From Phoronis australis (taxonomy: Eukaryota > Phoronida > Phoronidae), in the NCBI GenBank assembly GCA_002633005.1, contig NMRA01000128.1, positions 793,482 to 857,481 on the forward strand: 64,000 nucleotides of DNA. The letters run 5' to 3'. This document shows positions 1 to 12,187 of the stretch, one piece after another. The notes beneath the pieces were generated by a model. That model saw only the letters and a program-made list of their open reading frames with translations, ran no database searches and was not told where the DNA came from. Made by a program: the position numbers and the translations under genes. How positions within the stretch are numbered: the stretch's first letter is position 1; each line of letters begins with the position of its first letter.

Positions 1-706
1 TCAAGTTATCAAAACATTACACAATATTAAAAGTTATATTGAAAACAATATTGACAGGTCAGAAATGGCCAACTTTTAAGTTATATAAAATAAGAATGAA
101 GCAGTTTATTAAAGATCCATGCAATGCCATCTTTAAAAAATGTTGACTTGGTTCATATTTTGGGGTGGGGCCCTTTGTTTCATGTTTAATATGGAGAGTT
201 ACCTCTCTTAACTACACATGATAAAAGACTGGTCAAATGGAGTTACTGATTTCCTCAACAGGAAGACAAGTGGCTGCCATCAGTAATCTCTATTTCTCTA
301 ATGTAGTTTACCATTTGGCGTTGACCTAATTATGCTCCATTTCCACCATAACCACAGGAAACAACAAGTGTTTACTATGAGTTGTTTCACGACTCGATTT
401 TCAGTGAGGATCAGAAAATTAAATCAAAATAATCGATACTCGCCATTGTGTGAAATGGGTATCCCAATGTAATAGTCCTATTACACAAACAGCCTTCGTT
501 ATAACTGCATTACATTCGAGAGTCATCAATGCATTCTCAAGACAGCTGCATTATGAATTTCAATCACTAAATAACAAATGAAAACAAATTCATAAACCAT
601 TTAACACACAACTGATCTAAAAATCAACACTCACTTATGTTTCAGAATGAAAAGTGCTACACTAATCATTTAGTGCTAAAAGCTCATATTAATGATAGAC
701 ACTTAC

Positions 707-3700
707 TGAAGTTGACTCTTTGGGTTTCGGTATTCCCAAGATTTCGTAGGCGTACAGACTCTCTTCCAGGGTTCTGTCATAACTGATGCTGATGGGTATC
801 ACCATGATGTCTGGCACGTGGCCCTTAAAGTACGGCTCCAGTGCACAGCGCAACATGCCTACATAGGGAATTAATAATGACTTTACATTTCTGCAGAAAA
901 GAAATTGTCAATAATTCTAAAGAATTTCTACTTGCCAATATATTTGGAGACATACAGTACATGGACACAGGCAAAAATTAAAACTTTTTCATTTTTAACT
1001 TGTTCTCATAGGGTATTGTTTAGAAAATATGCAGTAATTCTGTAATAAATTTGCACAAAAAAATAACTTTCAGCTTGATTTTTCGAATTCATCCTGACTT
1101 CATAATGAAAAATACCAAGTACTTTTAGTCCTGGTGACAATCAAGTTGATTTTTTTATGCTCACTTCTGTTGCGAAACTTAAAAGAAAATCAAAACTTGC
1201 ACTTTTCCGCCAATTTTTTAGCTAAATAGGCGAAGAATAAAAGAGCCAAGACAGTGTTCTCCACAACTTGTTTCAATGTATCGCTACGACCTGTTTGTCA
1301 CAACTTGAGTTATATTTGAATGACCCATGACCTGTTTGACAAAATAGTGACTAGTTTGGAAAAAGGCAACCCCATTGCTAACAATGTACCAACAATGGAC
1401 TACAGCCCATTGAAACTGAATAAAGGCAAATTAATGGGTAACAAGGCGAGTGAAGGCCAATTAATGGATAACAAGGCAGGTGAGTGGGGACCAATTAAAG
1501 GATCACAAGGCAGGTGAGTGGGGGCCAATTAAAGGGTGACAAGTCAGGTTAATGAAGGCCAATTAGTGGATGACAAGGGAAGTTAAAGTGCACTTAAGAT
1601 AGCGCAGCTGCAAGTACATCTGCACTAATAGAGTACGTCAGTCACCATGCATTTCCAGCACATTGGGGTTTTTTGTTGTGTGGAACACTGGAAGGGTAAT
1701 TTACATTTACTAATAAATGATCAATGGAAAGTGCAGTATTGGTAATCTAGAAAACCTGACATTAGCTGTCATTACCTATTTTTGGGTGGTATGTCTTGTT
1801 GGTTCTACTGCGTGTGCCCTCGATGTAGAACTCAACAGGGTAGTCTCCATTCACTATCTGTGTCTGTACGTACTCTGTGAACACTGCCCAATACAACTGG
1901 TCACTCCCAAAGGACCGACGAATGTAAAAAGCCCCGGAATGCCGTAGTAACCAACCCATGCCTTTCATTCCCATGAAATCTGCAATAAACAATATTGTGT
2001 TCAGTCTAGTCATCTCTTGATTCTCTGAAGGAGGACATTCAGCCAGATCAACATTTAATGCTCTAAAGAAAAACATTCACATTCATTAGTTTTGTGGGAG
2101 ATTACGCCAAACAGTTTTTAGCCAAGTCTAACCAACATGCGTAGCTCTGGAGACATTTTTAGTTTGTCTTCGCAAGGATATGCAACAAACAGCATTTCAA
2201 GTATGGCTTGAATAACGCTCGCTGCCCAAAGCGAAAAAGCCATATCCACTAAGTTTTGTGGAGCTCAATGCAGGGACTAGTCAGTTAAATTTTCAGTGAA
2301 ACCTATGCAAGTCATGAGGTGGGAGCTTTCTTCCTAAGATACAGAATGGATGCTGACTAGTTTAATTGCCAACTTCCCAAAACATATCTGACATTAAACT
2401 GCCACCAACAATATTAAGCTTAACCACTTAATATACTTTATCAAATTATTGAAAATTTCATATAAAACTGCGAATATCCTACAGTATCACTCACCCATTG
2501 CGGCGGCGATGACTGGCAAGGGTAAGTCATAGTGATACATCACATAGGAGACCAGTAGAAAGTCTGCATAACTTCTGTGGCTGGGCATCAATAGGACAGG
2601 ATATTCTTGGATCAATGAGCGCAACTGTAGGAAAGACAACAAGGGAACAGGTGTATTGTGGACAACTAGAGATAACCTGCACAGGTGTTTACTATGATCA
2701 TAATGTCCGTACATCTTTGTATCAACCGAAGGTAAACATTGGCACAAAAGCAAGCATTCTCAAGATGATTTATGAGCGTGTGGGCCACAATGCTCAAATT
2801 TCAAGCCCTTCAAATTTTGATGGTCATATGAATTGTTAATAAACAGTGTTGTTAAAAGGCTTAAACCTACAAAATGTCAAGTTTCATTTTCCAGTCTGGT
2901 GCCCACTGCGGTCTAAATCTTATCATTTTTATATAATTTCAATATAAGCAATACCTATGACCTAATTATTAAAACAATTCAACCAAAAACTCAAAACTCG
3001 ATGATTTCCCTTCAGTACCTGAGTTGATTGTCATCATTACGTAGTTCCCATCACCCTCAACGCTGAAACCCATACGCCCAAGGTAGCTTTGGAACAATGC
3101 TATATAAACATTCAGTTTTAATCGGTGATGGATAAAAATGGGAGAAACAAAATCTGGCAAATATTTATATCACTAAAAACTACAGATCAAGTTTGAGTCT
3201 AATACTGGAACAAAAACTTACAAAAACTAGCGACATTGCGTTCGCATCTCATGGACTTCAGCTTGGCTTGTGACGTTATCGTTATTCTGGCCAGAAGGGG
3301 TGTAAAGGAAGCTCTCCATGAGCGCATTGAGAGTCTCTCTTTAAATAAAAGAGGTGGTTTAAGATTTGATTTGTCACACGTATGGAATGGTGTTCTGACG
3401 TCAATGCCGCGCTGTCTGGTCAAAACGCCACCAATTGGCCAGAATAACGGTAACGTCACAAGACAAGCTGAAGTCCATGAGATGCGGACGCAATGTCGCT
3501 TTAGCCTAATTTTTGTAACTTTTTATTCCATCATTAGACTCAAACTTGATCTGTTTTCTCAACTGGATGTCTCAAAATTTTCATGCTTTTACTAAAAACT
3601 ACACTTAAGAGTTAAAATGGCCACTGAACTATTGCTAAGAAGTTACAGATTAGAGCTGTATATAACTTCACAAAATCTAATTCAGACTTTTGGTAAGCAT

Positions 3701-5154
3701 GTAAATAAAAAGGCAAAAACAGAATAAAACAAACATTTTGAGTGTTGTGGAATAGTGTTTGGGATATTCGATTTTCAAAACTTTAAACAGTCGTAGCTTG
3801 GCTATTTTTATCTCGGTAGCCTATTGTGTCTCTTTTTACCACCACATCTTAAATAAATACCTTCCTTACTAGATTCCGCATTTTAATAACCTCAAAATAA
3901 ATTACAGGAACGACCTACCTTGTTAATGCCTTCTTCATTGACATACAACCGTCTAAACAGTGTCTTGATAGTCTTTGTAAGAGGGTAAGCAAATGCCCGG
4001 ATAGCCTTCATGCTCTGTTCATGCGCCATTTCATCCAGAATTGAACGAACTTCAAGCCAAACATCAGACTCTGGCAGACCCTGATCCTTCGCAACCTTCA
4101 AAAGTTGTAATGAATTCATGAATTATCATTTAACGTGCAATTTAATATTGTTTATCAAAAATACATTGAATTGCGATTTGACTGACGTTTCATTGTAACA
4201 GGACAGGGTCTTTTTTAACCAAACTTTTAAAATATGCACTAGGTTAGCACATGTGAAAGTATTAAGTGACCCCACTGACAAATGAGTGTTGACAAGGTAC
4301 CACCATGAAAGGGAAATAATTTGCATATCAATCATTCAACTAAAATTATACAAAACACAGAATTGGACGCAATTTACTCTTGAATTATTTGCATCAATTT
4401 TTATGCTGGATTTTGCCAATTCAAATGATTGAGGAAAATCCAATAAAGACATTGGTACAAAAAGGCAGTCAATTATAACATTCTTCAAGCTCCCAACCAC
4501 AAAGCGATCTCTTAAAGTCAATAGATCAACTTGGCCCTTTCCTACGTATAACGAATACAAAAAATTGAAGCATTTACCACTTCTGAATACACACAAAAGA
4601 CTGCAGCTCAAAACACATATTAATCAAAAACCAATAACCAACTAAAAACCAAATCTGATGTTTAAATGACAACAGTACTTCTAACCAGTAAAGACTGCAT
4701 AATTTCATATCTATAACATTTTGATCTCTTAGACTGCCCGTTCAACTGTGTGCTTGACGCGATCACTGTTAAGACTAACCTGTTCAACTGTGTACTTGAC
4801 ACGATCACTGTTAAATACATGTTCCTTTATTTCCCCAGGGGTTCTCTGAATATTGTACTTATACTGGGGTATGTCTCTACTTCTGGTCACGAACCGCAGA
4901 TCACTGGTTGAACGACGTTCATGCAGAATGTCTTCAAAGCCATCTTTGTACTGTCCCATTGCATTTTGACTAAGGGGATCATCTGAAATAGAGATTTACA
5001 ATGACATGTTTCAAACATATTCATTTGAATCAATAAGATAAGAATTTTAACTGGACTGTTAGATGTGACATTGGCAGTTGTTTCCTTCTCATAGATACTC
5101 CGAGGTGGTGTTTGTTGAGCTGCGCCTGCTTGCGCTACCTAAAAGTGGCAACAT
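707..5154 (-). CDS. GNPAT: GNPAT, dihydroxyacetone phosphate acyltransferase (5' half, partial)
   Basis: This enzyme acylates dihydroxyacetone phosphate in peroxisomes, the first step of ether-lipid (plasmalogen) synthesis. Exons in transcript order are 5139-5154, 4780-4982, 3919-4095, 2495-2624, 1776-1979 and 707-858. All junctions are GT/AG and phases agree, giving 294 codons. The later half (the human protein has about 680 residues) lies left of the window. Seen: an N-terminal FEDILHERR segment and all four motifs of the glycerolipid acyltransferase family, namely HRSYADF (catalytic His and Asp), [19 protein letters not shown] and VIPISISYD. The spacing matches human GNPAT, so identity is secure. 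The first exon (16 coding bases) is the weakest part. A 42-bp tandem duplication overlaps the end of exon 2, and a hairpin element sits in the intron between exons 3 and 4. Confidence 0.93.
3183..3552. mobile_element. Foldback (hairpin) MITE-like element
   Basis: Two long inverted arms of about 110-120 bp flank a centre of about 130 bp. The left end begins with CAGATCAAGTTTGAG and the right end is its complement, CTCAAACTTGATCTG. The arms continue inward with few mismatches, for example GACATTGCG and ATGGACTTCAGCTTG against their complements near 3470-3500. No coding capacity is seen. It lies in a GNPAT intron. This structure is typical of non-autonomous DNA transposons, but no clear target duplication was found. 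Confidence 0.75.
4740..4814. repeat. 42-bp tandem duplication over a GNPAT exon end
   Basis: A 33-bp block at 4740-4772 recurs at 4782-4814 (offset 42 bp) with about two mismatches. The copy at 4782-4814 is coding, near the 3' end of GNPAT exon 2. The second copy lies just inside the intron, in frame and without a stop, encoding a near-repeat of [11 protein letters not shown]. Confidence 0.8.
5139..5154 (-). other. GNPAT: Candidate GNPAT first coding exon
   Basis: Sixteen coding bases run from an ATG at 5154-5152 (A at -3) to a GTAGCG donor. The partial codon G joins AT at the next acceptor (4983/4982) to make Asp, so the frame continues into the conserved exon at 4780-4982. An alternative is initiation at the internal ATG at 4959, which lies in the same frame. 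Only a 5' transcript end would decide. Confidence 0.45.
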
Positions 5155-5879
5155 CCTTGTGTGCTTATGAATGTTATCTGCGATCTGGCTATTGAAGAAG
5201 ATGTGGTGAATAACGCAGGAATTCAGTTTATTTTGTGAGAGTGTGCGAACATGCCTTCGTTTATCTTGGTTGCCTATGCACAGTCAGTTAAGTCTAAAGA
5301 GTGGACACGTTGCAGTGTCTCTGCTTTCCTTGACAAGGACTCAGTAGTTGCAAGAGTTTATACTTTGTATCCAGTACCACTCATTTGTTACCAGTGTCAA
5401 ACTACAAATCCGTACTCTTGTTTTGGACACATCATTAAAAGGCGACTCAACCCGAGGCAAAGGGTATGGAGAGCATAAGCAAACCAATTTAGAAAGCACC
5501 ACAATCAGCAACCCAAGGTCAGAATCTACGAAATTCGCAGTCTCCAATTACTTTAACGTGCTGCTATGTTGTGTCAGGAGTAGGCTGATACTATTTGCTA
5601 ATATATTTGCGACTTTTTTGGGAGATGACGACAGCTTCATCGCAGTAAAACTTGCTTTGAAACTTGGTATGCTCATATTAAAATAATAAAAACGTATTAC
5701 GAAGTGAAACCAGTTCCGATAATTTGTTGTAACATGTATGCAATCTCGTGGAAGAACAGTTGATGGAAGAATCAGCAAAAAAGAAAATGGCCAACAGGTG
5801 AAGCTATATTTCATGGCGCTGAGTCCCAACATATAAGAACGCTCCACAACTACAGAAGCAATAGGCCAGCAAGGACTTG

Positions 5880-6850
5880 GACTACTACCCCAACCAAGGT
5901 GGGGGTCTTCAAGCATGAGGGAGAAGTGAGGAATGGTTTGAAAGCAACTAAGAACTATGGAGAAGGGGACAGAATGAATCATGAAAACATCAGGAATGAA
6001 ACAGCAGGGCAGTTGGCTCAACTGACAAAAAGCTAAGCAGAGAAGTCTCAAATGGCAGGAAATCTGGTCAATGCAGGAAGTTAGGCTGAAGTTTCTGCTG
6101 AGATCTGTGTACAACCTACTACCAAACCCAACAAATCTGTGTACATGGGGTCTCATAAAGGATCCCTCGTGGATTGTGCAAAGCACCAGGAAATGTGGAA
6201 CATGTATTGTCGTCATGTTTAGTGGCTCCTGCAGGAGGGTGGTGCACTTCGAGACACGACAAGGTCTTGGGAATGGTAGGATAATACTTAGAGAAGGAGC
6301 TGAAGAAGGACCGGAGGGTGACAAGGGGCCCACTGGTTTCGTATGTGAAGGAGGGGACAACGGAAAACGACAACATGAGAGAAGCCGTCTTTTGAATACA
6401 ACAGGGGACTGGAAGTTAACGGTGGATCTACATAAGTGACTGGTTTTTCTATCGGAAGTAGTCGAGACCAACCTTTGTCCAGACATAGCAATGTGGTCAA
6501 GACTAACCAAGCAAGTGTTACTGCTAGAGTTGACTGTGTGTCGTGGGAGGATTGTATGGAAGATGTCCACAAGAAGAAGGGGGATAAATATCAAGAGCTG
6601 GTTGAAAAAAGTGACAGAATAATGGTTGGAAAGTGTGGTGTTTCCCTTGGAAGTTGAATGGAGAGGCTTCGTCGGCCAATCTGTCTGGTGGGCGCTACAT
6701 ATGCTGAGTATAACAGGGAGAGAGAGGAATAGAGTGGTGGGTGACATGGGTTACCAGGCTGAAAGAGCATCACAGTGGTTGTGGAGAATTAAGAACGCTA
6801 CAAGGGGAAAGGAAAGCTCTGGCATCCCTAAAGCTGCTAGAGGGAATTAG
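5880..6850 (+). mobile_element. Decayed retroelement fragment with restriction-like endonuclease-type C-terminus
   Basis: The plus-strand translation, interrupted by stops and frameshifts, contains a series of motifs familiar from a widespread family of metazoan retroelement polyproteins: DWKLTVDL, CPDIAMWS, KQVLLLELTVCWED, KKGDKYQELVEK, PLEVEWRGFVGQS and AERASQWLWRIK. The PD...ELTV...K arrangement resembles the PD-(D/E)XK nuclease core (inference). Upstream, 5880-6300 is weaker and more decayed. The long minus-strand open frame at 5548-6747 is a shadow of this element. It fills the space between the divergent GNPAT and FH genes. Confidence 0.65.
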
Positions 6851-7165
6851 ATGAGATGCAGATGCCAATACAGTCCTGGGCCAAGAATGATCATTTCGGT
6901 TAGCGCAACTCTGGAGGCTGTTGTGGACAGCACCGAAACTGTCACAGGACTTCCACCTGATGACAAGAGTGGCATTGTTACACCATACGTTTGCAGGTAA
7001 GTTATAATTATAACTCAATGTGTACATGCACGTTTCATTTGATGTTATTCATTGTATTTTGAGATGAGCAACATTTTACAGGGGTGTACTATTGCCTATG
7101 TATGCCTGCCATTAGCCATGATGCAAAGCTGTGTATGATGTGGAAAAAATCTAACTAAATAATAT

Positions 7166-8600
7166 CTGACACAAAATTAGTGTCATTAAAACCTACATTG
7201 TTCCATGAGTAAACTTAAATTATTTGCCGGTGTTTGAAAATTGGCGTTCAACCATTATTCTGGTGCTAAAATTGTGGTGCGATCTTTGTGTCGGCTTTCG
7301 GAACTGTGAAATAGTGCGTCATCTATTGGCCAGTTTCTTTTTTCCCCGATTTTTCTATAAACTGTTCTTCTCTTCCACGAGGTTGCGTTCATGTCACAAC
7401 AAATTACTGGAACTGGTCTTGACAAATTTTAAGAATATGAAACTGAATTTCAGCTATAATTTTGCTGCTGCGAAGCTGTCATCATCTCCCGAAAGTTATC
7501 AAAAATGTTAGGAAATGGCTCATGCACGTGTCAGGAGCATACTGTTTTCAAAATGACGACAGACGTTTTTGTTACAAAAGGCAGAGAATTAAAAAAGAAA
7601 ATGTTTTGTTTTTCACTTAAACTGTTGTATCGGGCAGGGTGAGTGTCCGTTGACTCCCGGATTTTGCATGCACCCCCACAGATCATTAGCTCTAGATGTT
7701 CATATAAGTTTCACGACTAGGCCGGTGACTCACGAAGCTCAACACACAGTGGTATCTGGCTGAATTTTGACTGTAAGTCTTCAATGACTTCATACACTAG
7801 CTGGTAGCCTTCATTACCGATGTGGGTAAAAAGTGGTAAGATAAAATCTGACACAAAATTAGTGTCATTAAAAAATACAGTCTTCCCTGAGTAAACAAAA
7901 TTACTTAACGGTGTTCGAAAAAATGGCATTCTACCGTTATCCTGCAGCTAAAGTTGTGGAGCGATCTTTAGCGATGGCTTTCAGCACCATGAAATATTAC
8001 GTCACCTATTGGCCAGTTTATTTTTTCGTCGATTCTTCAATCAACTGTTGTTCCCCCAGGCTTTCATGAGCTTCTGTACACGTCACAACAAATTACTGGA
8101 ACTGGTGTAGCTCAGAGGTGAGAACACTAAACTGGCAATCTTAAGAGACCTGTGGTTCGATTCCCTGTTGGGGTTCCTGATTTTTCTGCGTTTATTTGAT
8201 ATATTTCATTACTAGCCAACCTCAGCGTCTCTATATTTACTATAAGTTTTTAGAATTTCAGAACGGCAAATATTGCTGCTGTGAAGTTGTCGCAAAAATT
8301 TAGGAAATGGCGTGTGCGCGTGACACGCATACCGTTTTCAAAACGACGACATACTTTTCATTGTTCGAAAAGGTAGAGTTACGCAAGAAAATGAGGTTTA
8401 TTCACTTAAATGACTGTAACAGGCAAGGTGAGTGTCGGCAGATTTTGAATGCATCCCACCCGGTCTTTAACTATACATGTTGATACAAGTTTCTCGGTGA
8501 GGTGACGAGCAGAACTACCCTGGCTGTGTGCAATTTCGTGGTCTACGGAAGAAATACACCCAGTGGTACCTAGCTGTATTTTGTCGATAGTATTCATACA
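7166..8600. repeat. Diverged tandem duplication (two units of about 0.7 kb)
   Basis: Unit 1 (about 7166-7845) and unit 2 (about 7846-8600) share a common order of landmarks: CTGACACAAAATTAGTGTCA, then CTATTGGCCAGTTT, then CACAACAAATTACTGGAACT, then a CAGG..GTGAGTGTC block. The copies are clearly diverged, so this is an old duplication or two related elements. Unit 2 alone carries a tRNA-like insertion at 8104-8185. No coding potential is seen. Confidence 0.7.
8104..8185 (+). repeat. tRNA-derived SINE head
   Basis: An A-box-like TGTAGCTCAGAGG is followed about 40 bp later by a perfect B box, GGTTCGATTCC. No acceptor stem pairs across the ends, so this is a SINE-type RNA polymerase III promoter rather than a tRNA gene. 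It is absent at the matching place in the neighbouring repeat unit (near 7425). Confidence 0.55.
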
Positions 8601-9350
8601 GCTAGTAGCTCCATGGCTGTCTAGCTAGCTGGCTGGCTAGCCTGCATACAGGCAGCCTAGCTGGATGGCTTTGTAATGAGTTGCACTGAACACAGGAACG
8701 GCGACTGTTGTGACTGTTTTGGTAAACTAAGGTTTCACATTGGATCAATGCCAATGGCAATGCCTGGTGAAAGGCTCAAGACAAGACAAACCGGGGCTCA
8801 AGCCATTCAAAGTTCAAAGCCGGCGAATTGGATTAGTAGCCTTACGTCTGATTGCCTGAATGAAAATCTCAAGGTCAAATTAGGCCACCCCAAACCTGGC
8901 TTTACCTTCTTTAATCCAAGAATTTCTGGATTGATCTTCATTATGCCCTTTCATTTTATAATATCGAGTCGTGCAAGAGAACCACCTGAATCGCCGGTCA
9001 AGCCCTCGCAAGGCACTTATTAGAGCGTGATTGGAGAACAAGAATCGCACCACCTTAGGCGCCATCTCCCAGCAACAGAAAACACTACGACGGTATCGAA
9101 TGTTCCGTGTAATTCATACTTTTGTGAGATTAAATTACGATTGAATTAGTTTTTTTCTGTGTTTTATTTACGAATATGTGGCACTATCAATTTTTAGTTG
9201 AACATTGTAGAAAAAAAAGTTACGATACCGTAGGTGTGTTGTTTTTGTCGTACATCGCTCGATAACAGAACTATTGCCAGGGCACAAGCAGCGCGAACAT
9301 CAAAACACGTTCTTATTTTGTTTGAAAACTTTGATCCGCACTGAAACAAA

Positions 9351-9353
9351 ATG
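9351..9353 (+). other. FH: Candidate FH first coding exon (ATG only)
   Basis: ATG at 9351 is preceded by ACAAA and followed directly by a consensus donor, GTAAGT. Splicing to the acceptor at 15764 would give M-A-S-E-F-R, which matches the start of the cytosolic form of vertebrate fumarase (M-A-S-Q-N-S-F-R). An in-frame stop lies just upstream. The match is short, so this is a hypothesis. A separate exon encoding a mitochondrial leader was not found. Confidence 0.4.
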
Positions 9354-9524
9354 GTAAGTAAATTCGTAAAAGTTAAATTTGTGAAAGGTTTTTAAATCTA
9401 CACCTGTAAACGGTGATAAACGGTAAATCTGATATTGTTTTTGACAGTTACGAATACGATCACGATCACTGACCCTTCGGACTTCCCAATCTAGGACTAG
9501 GCAACAGCCAGGCAATTACATCGC

Positions 9525-10273
9525 CGTGGATGCCGCAGACAGGCTTCTTCACTTCAGCTTTTGATCGTCCCCAATACATTATATGTAATACTACAAGGTA
9601 TGACATTCTCAACAAGGAATTCCATGGGTGCTTCACTTCAGCTGTCGATATCAAACACAAAACTCAATAAATTTACACAAAATTAGGCATTAATTCTTAT
9701 TTCTTTCTTCTGTACCATTCACGGTGTCCTTCTTCAGCGTGTTTACAACAAATTCGCGGTCAAAGCACAAAAATGTTTCCAAAAACTCCATGCGTACTTC
9801 GTACTTTGACAGTTCGAGGTCAAAAACGTTACGGAATTATCCGATGAGTTACGCATGGCCGGCAATTGCCTGTTCATGATAGAAGGTTACGAAATGGTCT
9901 GGCTAAGTGTGGAGTTATCGATGTTGTGACTTTCCGTGACAAATGGGCAATTTCCATGCCGTCCTTGACCTGAGACAAACTGTCAAATTACGACGTACTC
10001 ATGGGCTTTTTGGGAACATTTTTGTGCTTTGACCGCGAATTTGTTGCAAACTCGCTGGAGCAAGACACCGTGAATGGTATTAGAAGAAAGAACAATTGCT
10101 AATGGATTGTTGAAACCCTGTTTTGTGTTAATTTATTGAGTTTTGTGTTTGATATGGTCAGCTGAAGTTAAGTACCTGTGGAATTCCTTGTCAAGAGTGT
10201 CATACCTTGTAGTATTAATACCTGTATTAAGGACGATCAGAAGCTGAGGACACCTGTGCAGGCATACAGGGGC
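9525..10273. mobile_element. Large foldback element upstream of FH exon 2, split by a hAT insertion
   Basis: Arms of roughly 300 bp at about 9525-9840 and 9960-10273 are inverted copies. Examples are TTTACAACAAATTCGCGG against CCGCGAATTTGTTGCAAA, and CTCAATAAATT against AATTTATTGAG. The terminal part on the right continues after the hAT-type element (from 12196). No coding capacity is seen; it is MITE-like. Exact ends are uncertain. Confidence 0.7.
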
Positions 10274-10281
10274 GATAGTAC

Positions 10282-12187
10282 CAGGGACTCATCTAGCGGC
10301 CGTCCTGGCCGTCCTTTTGACGGCCCTTTTAAAAAAATGACGGCTTTGGACGGCACGGTCAAGATGGAAAAAAGACGGCCTGTTCCAAAACAACCTCGGC
10401 GAAAATGAAGGCTAAACGAAGAATTTTAATTTTTATTATTAATAAATCTCATTGAAACCTACAATTCATTGTTTAAGTTCGCTAAATATTAAGAAATAAC
10501 TCGACATTAGAAACTTTTGCCGTCTATTTTTACTATAAATGTCACAATGACGATCGGCAAATACTGGCAGCCATCTTTGGGGAATACCTTCCTATTCTGT
10601 GACGTCAAGGTGACTTCATACGGAATCCCCCGCATGACTAGTGTCGAGAAATATTGCATCCAGCGCTAACTACCCTTACATGGACACTTAATCTTTGAAA
10701 TTGAAGAACCCACATCCGAAGTTCAAAGGATTTGCCGTACCCCTAATGCTAGTTGCCGATGCGGAAGTTGAAGCGGCACTCGATATATTCGACGGAGCAG
10801 CCAATTTGAAATAGCCGACGGAGAACGTACACTTCGAAAAAATGATACCCGACAAAATTCTAGCACTGACCTGCCGTACAAATGCCATCAATGTCGTTGA
10901 ACATGCAAACCAGATAAAACTTAGCGCAAACTTCCTTAATTTGTTCGCATTGCTTCGTTGCAACTCGAACGAATGAATGAAAAAATATCAAAAAAATCCA
11001 CACGGCCGAACGACTTATATTGATGCGCGAGAATGCAGTGCAAACTTTACAAGAAAAAATATGGTGTGTAATGTTGGTTACGTATTCAATGAATAACTTA
11101 GCATGAAAATAAATGCCTCGAAATACTTCAACTTATTGTGGAATTCCATGATTATTGGGCGATTCGAGTTTATCCTCTGTGTGTGGCACTGCGTGCCGTA
11201 CATGGAAAAAAGTAGGTCAGCCAGTCACGTGCACAGCACCTGTTACTTCGGCTGTGAACCAGGCTAGGGATTTGACTCTTAAACTGCGAGAAAAGAATGG
11301 TTCTTTTTATGAGAATAAATTTCTTGTCGCGTACTATGAAAGACTGTGATTGACTTTCAACCTGGTAAGTTTCAATTCAACAAAGCGTCCACTTAAAATG
11401 CACTGCAGAAGACGAAGACAACAACGATGTCCCCGGCGACCACTGGCTACGCTCGTAGCCAAATGACGTGAAATTTACGAGTAAAGCGCTCGGAAAAACG
11501 TTTAAGAAACGTAAAAATATGAATGCCAAATTCAAACACGGAGTTTCGGCGTTTTGTTTTTTGGTCACGATCCTTTACGAAGCCAAGTCCTGGTACACGC
11601 GCGAGTGCACATACGCCGTCACTCCTATTTTCCAGCGGAGATTTTCGACCGTGTTGAGCACTGGTGATACTGATTTGTGAATTTGTTGAGGATATGGTCT
11701 TGTTTTTGTAGATTCGTGAATTGCATTACTGTGCGATGTAACAAAACATAGACATGTACTCTAGAATATATTTTTTCATGTCCTTTCGAATGCAACTTCA
11801 TTGTCTTCTCACAATTTTAACTGGTTTCTCAACTGCATTTTACTCTTCTCTTTTGAGAGCTTCAAGATACATTGAGTCCTGTACTCATGCTATGGATTAT
11901 CTGTCTATCATGCAACTCTGCATAGATTATCTTACTAAAAAGATTTACAGATCTACGCATCCTGAGTGGAACAAACCTCCTAATTTTTGTTTAGTTTCCC
12001 TATGTGCCATCTTTTGAACAAGAAAAAGACATCCAAACAGTGTGCTAAATAAAATGCAAGGAAATGACCTTATTTATGTAACAATTTTTTCCTCACCGGG
12101 TGGGGGAATTCCCCCACCTCCCCCCAACTTCCCCCCACCCTTCCAACTCCNTGGACCCCCAATTTTCAAATCCTAGATGAGTCCCTG
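10282..12187. mobile_element. Non-autonomous hAT-type DNA transposon, about 1.9 kb
   Basis: Perfect 15-bp terminal inverted repeats are present: CAGGGACTCATCTAG at 10282-10296 and its complement at 12173-12187. They are flanked by an identical 8-bp target duplication, GATAGTAC, at 10274-10281 and 12188-12195. An 8-bp duplication and CAGGG-type ends are hallmarks of the hAT superfamily. No transposase domain was recognised inside, so it is presumably mobilised in trans or is decayed. An N at 12151 lies near the right end, so its real length may differ. Confidence 0.85.
12151..12151. other. Single ambiguous base N (one of five)
   Basis: Other Ns are at 31651, 53684, 56856 and 60511. The one at 53684 coincides with the edge of a near-identical duplication, so these may be collapsed gap or contig-join markers. 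Confidence 0.6.

Noticed and set aside
5251-5478. Small plus-strand open frame starting MPSFILVAYAQ near the GNPAT start
   Set aside because: No splice or family support; it lies where chance frames are common.
5548-6747. 399-codon minus-strand open frame
   Set aside because: It runs antisense to recognisable retroelement motifs, has no domain, and its composition (Ser/Leu/Pro-rich) fits a shadow frame.
6888-6999. Open stretch ending in TTTGCAG-GTAAGT as an FH leader exon
   Set aside because: It follows retroelement remnants directly and the peptide is acidic, not leader-like.
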